Positions 1-10,589 of a stretch of 64,000 bases of DNA are shown in pieces. The first letter of the stretch is position 1. Each line of letters begins with the position of its first letter. The position numbers and the translations under genes were made by a program. Below the pieces are notes generated by a model, which saw only the letters and a program-made list of their open reading frames with translations, was not told where the DNA came from and made no database searches. Source of the stretch: Prorocentrum cordatum (taxonomy: Eukaryota; Sar; Dinophyceae; Prorocentrales; Prorocentraceae); assembly GCA_963575745.1 (NCBI GenBank), contig CAUYUJ010018482.1:141565-205564 (forward strand), in the 5' to 3' direction.

Positions 1-1590
1 TACAGCACGAAAAAGCTGCGGACTTCTTCCCCCTGCCGGATGATATACTCGTCCTGGGCTGGGGCAGGGCGGAAAGGGAAGACGAGGAGCACTCGCCAGC
101 CCACCGGGCCAGAGGCGTGCCAAGATCTCTGGCAACAGGTTGACAGTCTTTCTGGTTCGCGCGCGCGGCGCCGCCCCAGGAGGGGTCCCTGGGCGACGAG
201 CACCCTGGGCGGACCCTGGGCGGGCCCCGGGCGATGGTCCTCACGGATGCCGGAAATCTCCAGGGGCGGTCCTCGGCCCCGAAGAGCGCCCCCAGAGCGC
301 TCCGAGGGACCCCAAGAGGTCACTCGAGTCGGGATTCATGGGTGGCAGGTTCCAGGATGCCCTCCACACACTCCTATGAGGCTTCGAGTGCCTCCAAATG
401 GTCAAATACAGCTGCCAGCGGCCCCCCGAAAGGCCGAAAATCATGGATTTCGCCCAGGCCTGACCGCCCAAGACGGCCCAGTCAGCCCGCAAGATTGCCG
501 CGCGGCAGTTCAGGTCAAGAGGTTACCAGAGGGGTCACGAGACGGCCCCAAAGGGCCCCACGAGGGCCCCAGAAACCCCCCAAGAAGCCTCCAAAGCCCT
601 CAAGCGAGTCCGAAGAGAGGGGACCCGAAGTGAAAGTTCGAACCCTTTCCCGACAGATGGCCCCCCACACCGCCAGTAAGCCCCCAAGAGGGCCCCAAGA
701 GACCTTCAAGAGGCCCCCCAGACAGCCCCAAGAGGCCCCCGAGAGGCCCCCAAGAGGCCCCACGAGGCTCCAAAAATGCCCTCCCGAGCACGCAGGCAAG
801 TGCCAACGACGCTACAATGAGCCCCCAAGAGGCTCCCAAAACGGCCCAAGAGGGCCCCAAGGGGAGTCTAAGAGGGGCCCAAGAGAGGGGACACAAACAG
901 CCATTTCGAGCCCTTGGCCCCGAGACGCCCATGGCTGCTCACGCGACACTTCAAGGGAACTACCACCACCCAGCAGGGCCGCCATGGCAACGAACACGCC
1001 GCCGCGATGGAATAGTCTGGGCCGGCTAAATGAGCGAAGCGATCCGCCACCCCACTGGGGACGGCGTGTGAGATTCCCACCGCATGGTCTGCACGCACTC
1101 TCTCCGCTCAATCCTCTGACCTGCGCACTCCTTGTACCCATGCCCTTCCTCAGAGCCCTAGCAACCCCTCCTGGGGTCCTCCCCGCGGCCTGCTCATTCC
1201 GCTGGCCCCAGAGCCCCGATTGCACAACGGGCCTCCGCTGGCCATCATTTTGCCTTCAACTCACGCAAGCCTTCGCACGGGAGACTTCCAGACGCCTTCG
1301 GGCGCCGTTTGGGACCTCTCCGGGGGCCCTCCTTGGCGGTATATGGAGCCTCTTGGGGTCATTTGGCCTATGTTTGGGGACCTCCGGGGCCGTCTCGGAC
1401 CTCTCCAAAGCCCTCTTCGTTCCGCCGACAACCTCGAGAAGCTAAAAACCGTGAAAAGATCGAACGGTTCTTGATCATTCTTGCCATTTCGACTTTCTCT
1501 TCCCGCCTTGTGGTGCTCTCTTGGGGGCCTCTTCTGACACTCTCGGGGCCTCTCGGGTCGCTTCGGAATATCCTCCCGCCGCCTTCAGCC
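1..1590. other. G+C-rich low-complexity DNA, no gene recognised
   Basis: Open frames occur on both strands at once but have proline/arginine/glycine-rich compositions typical of G+C-rich low-complexity DNA and no domain signature. The stretch from about 520 to 900 is built from loose repeats of a CCCAAGAGGC-like word, which recurs across the window. I see no convincing gene. Confidence 0.6.
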
Positions 1591-1593
1591 CTC

Positions 1594-1671
1594 CTCCTCC
1601 TCCTCCTCCTCCTCCTTCTCCTCCTCCTCCTCCTCCTCCTCCTCCTCCTCCCCCTCCTCCTCCTGCTCTCA
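1594..1671. repeat. (TCC)n microsatellite
   Basis: Almost uninterrupted CTC/TCC triplets. The poly-Leu, poly-Pro and poly-Gly frames across it are artefacts of the repeat. Confidence 0.95.
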
Positions 1672-2049
1672 AGGCCTCGCAGAACCAGCTCGGCTCGTCT
1701 GGCCGCCTATGGGGGGGCCATCTTGGCCCGCCCGGGGCGCGCCCAAGGGGACTTCGGGGACCTAAAATTGACTGGTACTACGCTCTTTGCCCTCCTCGTG
1801 TCCCTCTTCAATTTCGTTTCCAGTTTTGCCAACCTGTCCCCGGCTACCGTTTCCCGAAGAGGGCATGGGCCCAGGGTTCTCCTTTAGCTGGAAATATGTA
1901 ACCACTGCCATGCTTGAAGAAGGATCACGGGTTCATGTGCGATCAGTATAAAGGTAAAGTCCCATTCTAGATTGACTAAATGCGTTTCGCGCGTGCCCGC
2001 TAGAGGAAAAAGCGCCCCCCATCTCTGATCCTCGTTGTTTTATGGGGTC

Positions 2050-2905
2050 CGCGGACCTTGATTCTCTTGCACAGGGTGTCTAGACCTCCGACCACTTTAT
2101 TCTGCGTCACGTCGCATTCCCTCCCCGCTCCCGTTCCCTTCCCTCCCCAACGGCCCAATGGAACCACCACCCAATGCCCCCTCCGCCCCGACCATTTTAT
2201 TCCGCGTCGCGTCGCCCCCCCCCACTCCCCGCTCCCCTCTCCCCCTTCTCCCCAGCGTTCCCCAGCGGCCCACTGGAACCTCCGCCCAGTGCCCCCTCCG
2301 CCCCGACCACCTTGTTCCGCGTCGCGTCGCACCCCCCTCCCCAGCTTTCCCCAGCGGCCCACTGGAACCTCCGCCCAGTGCCCCCTCCGCCCCGACCACT
2401 TTGTTCCGCGTCGCGTCGAACCCCCTTCCCTGCCCTTCCCCAACGTTCCCCAGCGGCCCAATGCCCCCTCCGCCCGACCACTTTATTCCGCGTTCGCGTC
2501 GCCCCCCCTGGCCAGCGTTCCCCGGCGTCCCAATGGAACCCCCGCCCAGTGCCCCCTCCGCCCCCGACCACGTTATTCAGCGTCGCGTCGAACCCCCTCC
2601 CTGCCCCCACCACCCCCCCCAGCGTCCCCAGCGCCCAATGCCCCCTCCGCCCCGACCAATGCGGCGCGGCGCACCCCCCCCCCAGCGTTCCCAGCGCTCA
2701 CTGGAACCTCCGCCGAGTGCCCCCCTTCGCCCCGACCACTTTTTTTTCCGCGTCGCGTCGCACCCCCTCCCCGCCACCCCCCCTCCCCAGCGTTCCTAGC
2801 GGCCCCGTGCCCTCTCCGCCCGACCACTTTATTCCGCGTCGCGTCGCACCCCCCCCCTCCCTGCCCCCCCCCCCCCTCCCCAGCGTTCCCCGCGCCTTCC
2901 CGGCG
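2050..2905. repeat. ~90-bp minisatellite, about nine units
   Basis: Each unit carries a CCGACCACTTTATTCCGCGT-like core followed by CGCGTCG, a C-rich spacer, then a GCGTTCCCCAGCGGCCCA-like block. Cores recur near 2101, 2202, 2318, 2406, 2489, 2579, 2660, 2749 and 2833, spacings 81-116 bp. Open frames on both strands are a by-product. Confidence 0.9.
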
Positions 2906-2924
2906 GCTTCTTGAACCGTCATGA

Positions 2925-3140
2925 GTGCCTTTGTGGCCGTTTAGTAGCAGTCTTGGGCTGTCTTCGAGCGCTCGTGGCCCGTCCGGAGGCCATCTCAGCG
3001 CGCTCTTCAGCCATTTTCCAGACAACCTGGGGCGCTTCGGGAGCCTCTTGGGCCAGCTTGGGGGACTCTGGGGGGGTCTGGGGCCTCTTCTGGGCCCTCT
3101 TGGAGCCCTCAAGGCCCCCCGGACCGCCATGCAAACCAGT
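2925..3140 (-). repeat. CCAAGAGG-type dispersed low-complexity repeat
   Basis: GCCTCTTGG and GGGCC words recur; this is the reverse complement of the repeat seen at 520-900, 26515-26650, 58110-58740 and 62930-63190. Confidence 0.6.
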
Positions 3141-3180
3141 GGCGCAGGTACTGGGCCCTTCCCCAGTCTACTCCGCTATG

Positions 3181-3233
3181 TGTATATATATATATATATA
3201 TACACACATACATACATACATACATACATACAT

Positions 3234-3300
<67 letters not shown>

Positions 3301-3549
3301 TACATGCATACCTACCTACCTACCTACCTACCTACCTACCTACACACACACACATACATACATACATACATACATACATACATACATACATACATACATA
3401 CATACATACATACATACATACACACACACATACATACACACACCTACATACATACATACATGCATATATGCATACATGCATACATGCATACATGCATACA
3501 TGCGTACATGCATACCTGCATACATGCATACATGCATACATACGTGCAC

Positions 3550-3588
<39 letters not shown>

Positions 3589-4250
3589 TATGTATATACA
3601 TATGTGTGTATCTGTGTGTGCAAATGTGCATATGCATATATATATATATGTATAACTATGTACGCGTATATATATACATATATACATGTACATGTATATA
3701 TACATGCCTTTAAATACATACGTGCGCACAAACATACATACATATATATATACATATATAGATACATACATACACATAATGCAGGCATACATGCATGCAT
3801 GCATACTTACATACATACATAGACATGTACGTAAACGTATACATACAAGTATATAGACTCCTCTGACTATCCATATACATATGCAACCACATATACAAAT
3901 ACATAAACCTTACATATGCAACTCAATTACATACACATAGACATATGCATTATGCCTGAGCAACTACATGTCGGCATGCATGTGCATAAACATAGTCATA
4001 AACATAGGCAAATACACATAGGTATACATATGTGTATATGTATATGCATATGTATCTACATTTACATAAACACAAATATGTACAATTACATACACCATGC
4101 ATACATATTTACATACACATACACATTTTACATGAACATGCAAATATACCTATACACATATGTATAGATGTCCATATAGATATACACGTGCATATATATA
4201 TATACTGATATACATATATACATATAAATACACCCACGATTAGCCCTAAA
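3181..4250. repeat. Compound microsatellite (TA, TACA, GACA, CCTA, CATA, CATG)
   Basis: Runs of (TA)n, (TACA)n, (GACA)n, (TACC)n and (CATA)n, with a second GACA block near 3551-3590, grade into degenerate CATA/TATG sequence up to about 4250. The Tyr/Ile/His-rich frames are spurious. Confidence 0.95.
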
Positions 4251-4399
4251 GCCATGCATGACACATATCCACATATAAACATATATACAAACATACCAAC
4301 ATACATACGTACACACATATGTACATCTACATGTACACACTCAATCTGTGTGGTGCGATATACGTGGAGCAATCTACGTGGTGCAATTGACCCTGCCGA

Positions 4400-5215
4400 A
4401 TCTGAAAATTACAACTCCACTGCCCACAATCACCCACCCACCCACCCGCATCTTGGTTTGCAAAAGCCATGCGGCAGCGATTGCGATGACAACGTGGCGC
4501 TGGTTGGTACATCGCAGCGGCCTCGCTACCGCGCGCAAGGTCGCGCGCAGAGCGGCCGCCTAGTCTGGCGTGACCGACGCGGCGCGGTGGCGCTGACAGC
4601 TCAGGAGTTCCCGGCGCGTCTCGCAGGCCGCTCCGACGCGCGGCCACTTCAGTGCTGGTCGATGGTTCGGGAGGACGCGGTATCTCGGCGACGTCGACAC
4701 TGGCAGTCACGATGATGGTAGTTGCGATGCAGGTGACGATAATGACAATAACAGCGGCAAGGCCAATAACGGCGCCGAAGCTGATCACGCCGATGACGTT
4801 CATGGCGTCCATGCGTCGGTGAGGAAGTTGGGTCGGTTCCGACATGCGCACGCAGCCGACGCGCGCGAGTGGCCCGCATGGTGCTATTTGACAGCGATCG
4901 CACCCCCCCCGCACGCGCGCAAGGGCGTTCGAATGATTCCGATATGCGCGCGCGAGAGGCCCGTTGGGTCGCATGTGATGACAACGGTGGAAAAAACACT
5001 AATTGTTTAAAAAAATCGCAAGAGCGCGCACGCAGACTGCTTTGAAAAAAACCTGCTGCGAAGCCAATGATTGCCTATACGCTTTCGAGACAATCGATTT
5101 TAAAATCCTTACGAAACCTGTGGTGTTCGAACGATTCTGGCATGCGCGCGCGACAACGCAAGCGTGTGGCCTTCGTCCCTTTTTGTTGCAAGGGTTTCTT
5201 GCGAATTGATTGCGT
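4400..5215. repeat. Direct duplication, copy 1 (diverged)
   Basis: This segment matches 5440-6200 in order and orientation. Shared landmarks are ACTTGGTTTGCAAAA-like words, a GATGATAGTxGCGATG block, an exact-like CCATGCGTCG, a CGCGAGAGCGCGCG block and a CATGTGCGCG-like end. The minus strand near 4690-4830 encodes a hydrophobic stretch (GVISFGAVIGLAAVIVIIV) that is preserved in the other copy. I cannot tell whether this reflects a duplicated membrane-protein exon or a plain DNA repeat. No start or splice sites can be assigned. Confidence 0.6.
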
Positions 5216-5439
5216 TTGATAAGCCAATGTGCGCGCATTCTGGTTTTTGACGGGGATGGGGAAGGGATCGATCCCAGCCTGGCTGGACGGATGCGAACCC
5301 ATACTTCGAATGAACGATTGGGCAAAACCATCTGTACACTGCACATCCCCAAAGTGGACGGATACGCCAAGCCTCGGAAGGGCGGTGGATCCTAACTCTC
5401 GCTTAGAAGAGGAAATTAATGTTGAAGAGTTTGGACATG

Positions 5440-6200
5440 TCAATTCCACTGCTCGCGCAATGACCCACCACCCACCCGCAACTTGGTTTGCAAAACACTT
5501 GCGGCGGCGTTTGGGCTGACTGGTTGACGATGGCTGGAGCATCTCTGTGGCCGCACAACTGCGCGCAAAGTCGAGCACACAACGGTCATAGGTTGGCACA
5601 ACCGACGCGGCCGCGGTGGCGCTGACCGATGGGCACTTCCTTGCGCGTCTCGCAGGCCGCGCTGGCGCGCGGGCGGTTCAGTGCGGATCGTTGACTGGGG
5701 CTGGTGCGGTATCGTGGTGACATCGGCAACGGCAACCACGACGATGATAGTAGCGATGACGGTGAGGGTGACGACGATGCTGACGGCGAGGCCAATGACG
5801 GCGTCGAAGCTGGTCACCCCGGTGACGATGACAATGTCCATGCGTCGCTGATGAAAGGTTTCGAAAATATTTCGACATGTGCGCGCAACCAACGCGGGCG
5901 CGTGGCCCACATGGAATGATTTGACAGGAATCGTGCCCAGCGGGGGGCCGCCTGGCCTGATTTGACGAGAACGTTGAAAGACCTATGGCTGTCCTAAGAA
6001 GTCGCGAGAGCGCGCGCGCACATTTGTTTGAACCATCAGGTTGGCCGAGAAAACAAAAACAAACGAACAAAAAGGCTCTCGGGAACCTGGATCTTCAAGT
6101 CCCTGCTACGAAGCCTGAAGTTTTTGAAAGAGCTTGGCATGTGCGCGAAACGACGCGCGCGTGTGGACTTTGCCAAATGTCTTGTACGGGCTAATTGAAA
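5440..6200. repeat. Direct duplication, copy 2 (diverged)
   Basis: Partner of 4400-5215, roughly 65-75% alike by eye. The minus strand near 5690-5850 encodes a matching hydrophobic stretch (GVTSFDAVIGLAVSIVVTL) followed by a similar polar tail ending in an RGLRDA motif in both copies. That hydrophobicity is kept through divergence is the only hint of coding function. Confidence 0.6.
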
Positions 6201-6439
6201 TTGATGACTTGTTATAAGCAAAAGACCCATATTCTATATGATTTGACAAACAATGGGGGGTCGATAAGCGGACTCACTGGGATGGTACGAGTTCGAATGT
6301 AAAATCAACAATGTCACAGGGGGGTCCGATGAGACCCGGCGGGGCGGGGGGTAGAGTCCACATTCCTTGTTAGAAAAGAGAGAACAGATGGCGTGCTAGA
6401 GATGTTGCGCAATCTATGATGCGCAATCCAGCCGCTTGG

Positions 6440-6700
6440 ATTGCAACGAGGAGCGCGGGGGTGCAACGGAGCGGCGGCCACGGGCGGCGGCGAGGCAGCG
6501 ACGGGGCGGCGACGGCGGCAACAGGGCGGCGGACCCGACAAACGAGCCCAGGCGACGGGCACGACGAACCTGCGACGGGGCGGCGACGGCGGCAAGACGG
6601 AAGCGGATCCGAGACACGAGCCCGAGCGACGGGCGGCGACGGGGCGGCAGCACGGGCGGCGGACCCGACAAACGAGCCCAGCTCCGCTGAAAACAGGTGG
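6440..6700. repeat. GGC-rich minisatellite
   Basis: Built on CGGCGACGGGCGG words. The block GGCGGACCCGACAAACGAGC occurs twice about 128 bp apart (near 6528 and 6656). No gene recognised. Confidence 0.6.
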
Positions 6701-6926
6701 GCAGACCCAAATGCAACCACAGTTTCGGGAATTCGGGAGTCCGCACCGACTCCCCGAATCGGCGCTGGACTCCCCGTGGCGGCGCCTCCGGCCTCGCTCC
6801 TGGCGAGCTTCGCGCGCCAGCCAAAGGGGGAGTCCACCGCCGCCCAAAGAGATCTGCGCGGACTTCAACGACATGGGGCTATATGCCGTTCGCTCGATGA
6901 CAAAGAGAGAGGAGGTCAGAACGAGA

Positions 6927-7065
6927 CAGTTCCAACGGTCCTTGCTGAAGGTCATCTCTGTGAGGACCTCTGCCAGCTTCTCTCGGCAGGCGTCCTGCAG
7001 CTGCTGGGTCTTGCCCAGCACCTTCACGTATTCCTCGACGCGTTGCCTTGCACTCTGCATCGCTA
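6927..7065 (-). other. Possible short host-gene exon
   Basis: On the minus strand this stretch encodes a charged, helix-like peptide of about 45 residues (around VEEYVKVLGKTQQLQDA and KLAEVLTEM). Third codon positions are almost all G or C, unlike the repeats around it, and the reading is lost on both sides. An AG precedes it (GATGCAG) and a GTTGG follows GACC, so an exon with AG/GT borders is possible. I do not recognise the protein. It could equally be a gene fragment captured in repeats. Confidence 0.3.
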
Positions 7066-7374
7066 CGCAACGCATCAATCGAAAGTATGGCAGAGTCCGA
7101 ACCAAGCTGTCAATACTCAGTCTATATGGCGAGATCCTTGCAGTCAGAATTTGCTCGGAACAATATGGGGGAAGATGCTGATACTTGTGGCAGTTCGAAG
7201 GGCTCCCCAACGTTAGTGCACTCCTATGGGGCGTGCCTCTGCCTACCTCCAGAAAACGCACACCCGCTATGAAAAATGCCGTCGGCCTGCTGTGAGAATG
7301 ATACTGACCAGGGTGCCCAACTGAATCAAAATGCGGCGGCGGAAACCCCAAGAAACACACACACACACACACAC

Positions 7375-7560
7375 ACTTTTTGAGCCCGCGCGAGGCGACG
7401 GGGCGTAGAAGGTCCGGCAAACAATGTAGCGCGCGCGTCTACGCCCAGCCGAGCACTCAAAGACCAAGTAGGGCCTCGCAGCATCCAGCACCCATAACCA
7501 TCTGGAGATGAAACAACTGTGAGGTGGACGGTGGCATAGGCCAACTGGGACCTGAAGGAC
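7375..7560 (-). repeat. SINE-like module X, copy 1, with (TG)n tail
   Basis: Read on the minus strand, the body contains GGTTATGGGTGCTGGATGCT, then CGCCCCGTCGCCTCGCGCG, then a (TG)n tail (the CA run at 7353-7378 on the plus strand). The same order (GGATGG..TATGG..GCTG, then a CGCCCTGTCGC..GCGCGC box, then a TG or TATG run) recurs at copies 2 and 3 about 1 kb apart. Confidence 0.5.
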
Positions 7561-8348
7561 AAGGGGCGCGCCAAGGAACGGCAGGGAGAGTGAGTGCAGG
7601 CGGCGAAACCGGAAAAAAAAACGCAGGCTGAAGAAGCGACGAACAGCGGGCGGAACTGGACGGCGCGCCAGAAACGGCGGCGGCCGAGAGGGCGTCCCCC
7701 CGCCAGGGGGGTGCCCGGCAGTGAGCGGGAAAGGTGGGCGCGGAGGCGGCCAGAAGGCGGAGATCGGCGAAGCGGCCCCGGGACCGCAGCGGCAGCGCAG
7801 GGGCGCAGAGGCCACTCCCAGCCAGGACGGGTCGAGGATGACCCGCTGCCCCGAGGGGGGAGGCACGAAAGGGCACGGCGGGGCAGAGGCCAAGCGGAAC
7901 CACCTGGAAGAAGAGCGGGAACGCGCGCGGGCGCACCACTCGGGCAGCGCCGGCCGCAGCGAAGGCGAGACCCAGAACTGAAAAGAAGGGGGAGCCCGGT
8001 CACCGTCACCTTCACGTCCCAGCCGCTCCCGCGGTGGCAGGGTCCGCCCAGTGAGGACTGGGGCCGCGGGAGGGTTCCCAGGGGGAGACCCCGGCAGGGC
8101 CTACCTGAGGGTAGCGGAAGCGCTACCCCAGGCGGGGGGGCAGGGAGCGAGTGCGACACGGCAAGCCCAGCGGGGAAGGGGAGGGCGAAAGCAACGTGCG
8201 CAAACCGACCCACCAGCCGGGGCAAGCACAGAGGCAGAGCACGCCGAAGCCCCACGTGCCGGGGGGGCCCGCAGCAAGCCTCACCGCCGCCTCCGTGAAT
8301 TGCGCTGGTGAAAAGTGCGGGAGGTGGGCCGCTTCCTCATGACAGGGC

Positions 8349-8392
<44 letters not shown>

Positions 8393-8451
8393 CACACATA
8401 CACACACACACACATACACACACGCATACATACACATACGCACGCATGCAT

Positions 8452-8547
<96 letters not shown>

Positions 8548-8605
8548 GCGCGCGCGCACACGCGCACACACACCCACACAAACACACACACACACAAACA
8601 CGCAC
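8349..8605. repeat. (CA)n / (CACG)n microsatellite
   Basis: Long CA dinucleotide array with a CACG/CATG interior and a short CG-rich patch. No gene. Confidence 0.95.
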
Positions 8606-8800
8606 TTTTCGGCGGTCGCGGCCGCGCGCGCAACGACGAGGCGGAGCACCTCGGAAAGCGGCGAGAGCGGGCCCGCGCGGCTGTGCCCTCAGGCGGGATC
8701 GCTTGGGATCGCCGCACATGCCCCCTCGGGAGCAGCAGCCATAGCCGTACGGGCGAGGATGGCGAGGAGGAAAGAGACACTGCCCGCCACGGGAGCGTCC
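8603..8800 (-). repeat. SINE-like module X, copy 2
   Basis: On the minus strand it has GGCTATGGCTGCTGCTCCCG, a GATCCCAAGCGATCC block and a G+C-rich box abutting the TG run. It is a diverged relative of the modules at 7375 and 9620. Confidence 0.45.
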
Positions 8801-8867
8801 CACGCGGCGGTCGCCACGCACACGCACACACACACACACACACAGACACACGCACAGACAGACACAC

Positions 8868-8903
8868 ACAATAACAACAACAACAACAACGACAACAACA
8901 ACG

Positions 8904-8945
<42 letters not shown>

Positions 8946-9119
8946 GCAACAACAACAACAAAAACGACAACAACCACAACCACAACCACAACAACGACGG
9001 CAGCAGCAGCAACAACAACCACCACCACCACCACAGCAACAACAACAACAACAACAACAGCCGCAGCAGCAGCAGCACCAACAACAACAACGACAACAAC
9101 AACAACCGCAACCACAACC

Positions 9120-9152
<33 letters not shown>

Positions 9153-9183
9153 ACAACAACAACAACAATCACAACAACAACAA

Positions 9184-9220
<37 letters not shown>

Positions 9221-9345
9221 AACAACGACGACGACGACAACAACAACAGCAACAACAACAACAACTACAACTACAACAACAACAACAGCAACCACAACAT
9301 TAACAACAATAACAACAACAACAGCAGCAACAACAACAACAACAA
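8868..9345. repeat. (AAC)n trinucleotide array
   Basis: About 480 bp of AAC with GAC, CAG and CAC variants, preceded by a short CA run at 8819-8868. The poly-Asn, poly-Val and poly-Leu frames are repeat artefacts. Confidence 0.95.
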
Positions 9346-9399
9346 CTTGTTGGCGTGGCGGCCCCGCGCGCAGCGACAGGGCGTCGAAGGGTCAGAGAG

Positions 9400-9620
9400 C
9401 GCACACACACACATACACACACACACACACACACACTCGCGCACACTCACACACTCTCACACACACGCGCACACGCACACGCACACCCGCACCCGCACAC
9501 ACACACTCACAAGAGCACGCACGCACGAACGCACACACACACACATACATATATATATATGTATACATACATACATACATACATACATACATACATGCAT
9601 ACATACATACATACATGTAT
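9400..9620. repeat. (CA)n / (CATA)n microsatellite
   Basis: CA array with CACG interior passing into (TACA)n. It lies between two G+C-rich boxes (9345-9400 and 9627-9665) that both read GGCGT.GCG.CCC.GCGCGC followed by AGCGACAGGGCG, so the arrays and boxes repeat as a unit. Confidence 0.9.
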
Positions 9621-9790
9621 ATACTTGTTTGGCGTCGCGACCCTGCGCGCAGCGACAGGGCGGAGATGAAAAAGCAGGAAGCGCGAGTAAGAAACTAGAA
9701 GCGACCCGAGCCCTCGAAGACCGCTTTGGATCTCGCAGCCACCAACAGCCATAAGCCATCCGGGCGCGGATGGCAGAGGGGACGGTGGGT
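9620..9790 (-). repeat. SINE-like module X, copy 3
   Basis: On the minus strand: GGATGGCTTATGGCTGTTGG, GCTGCGAGATCCAAAGCGGT, then CGCCCTGTCGCTGCGCGCAG, then the TATG/TG array. Best preserved of the three modules. Confidence 0.5.
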
Positions 9791-10589
9791 AGACGAAATT
9801 ACAGTGCGGTGCAGGTGACAGGGCGGGGGGAGCGGGTAAGCATCGTGGAGCGACCTGGAAGCCCACGAAAGGCTGGAGAACACGAGCCTCCGAGAAGAAG
9901 ATGCCAAAGCCAGCCAGGGCAGGCAGGTCACAAGAAGCAAGGAGGTCGAAGCAGACCTGGTAATGACGGCGGCGAGGGGCCACAAAGGGGCTGGCAGCAG
10001 CGCTACGGCGCCAGCCAGTCTGGCGGCGGCCATAAAGGGCGGCGGCTGGAAAAGAGGCCAGCGCGGCCCCGACATATCCCCGTCCGCGAGGGGGGTCAGA
10101 GAGAGGGCGGGCGGAAGCCAGCCCGGGAGCGTGAAAGCGGAGAGGCCAACGGGGGGACAGCAGGAGAGCGGGGCGTCAAAGGGAAGGGGTGGCAGATGGG
10201 CGGCACTGGCCAAGCGGGGCTTGGAGGAAAGCGCGAGCGCACCTGGATGCCCACGCCGAGACAGGTTGGCCATAGCGCAAGGAGACGGCCCAGAACAAGG
10301 CAGCGCAGAGCGCAAAAGCACCTCCCAGAGAGAGGTGAATCCCAGCACACACACGAAGCCGCACCTAGACGGCGCATTGGCACGGAAATACTGCGAACTC
10401 GCACATGCAGGAACAAATATCAAAAATGAATACGCTATGCAGGGGGGACAGGTGTGCAATCACCAGCAGTCGTTGTCTTTGGTGATCCGCTGTTCGGGAA
10501 CCTGCAAGCGAAGGGCGCCATAGAGGAGGGGGCGGGGAGGGGGGAGGGGAGGAAGGGGGAAGAGGGAGAATAGGGGCACAAGCAATCAG
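9791..10589. other. No gene seen; 3' flank of the LINE
   Basis: G+C-rich, with long but compositionally trivial open frames on both strands. The part next to the LINE (about 10515-10575) is a purine-rich G tract, i.e. a pyrimidine tract downstream of ORF2 on the minus strand. No poly(A) tail marks the end of the element. Confidence 0.5.

Noticed and set aside
2050-2905. Pro-rich frames of 200-290 codons on the plus strand
   Set aside because: They follow the ~90-bp minisatellite; three frames and both strands are open at once.
3181-4250. CRISPR-like or other regularly spaced array
   Set aside because: Simple tetranucleotide repeats without unique spacers, in a eukaryotic context.
8868-9345. 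Poly-Asn (plus) and poly-Val/Leu (minus) frames
   Set aside because: Direct consequence of the AAC array.
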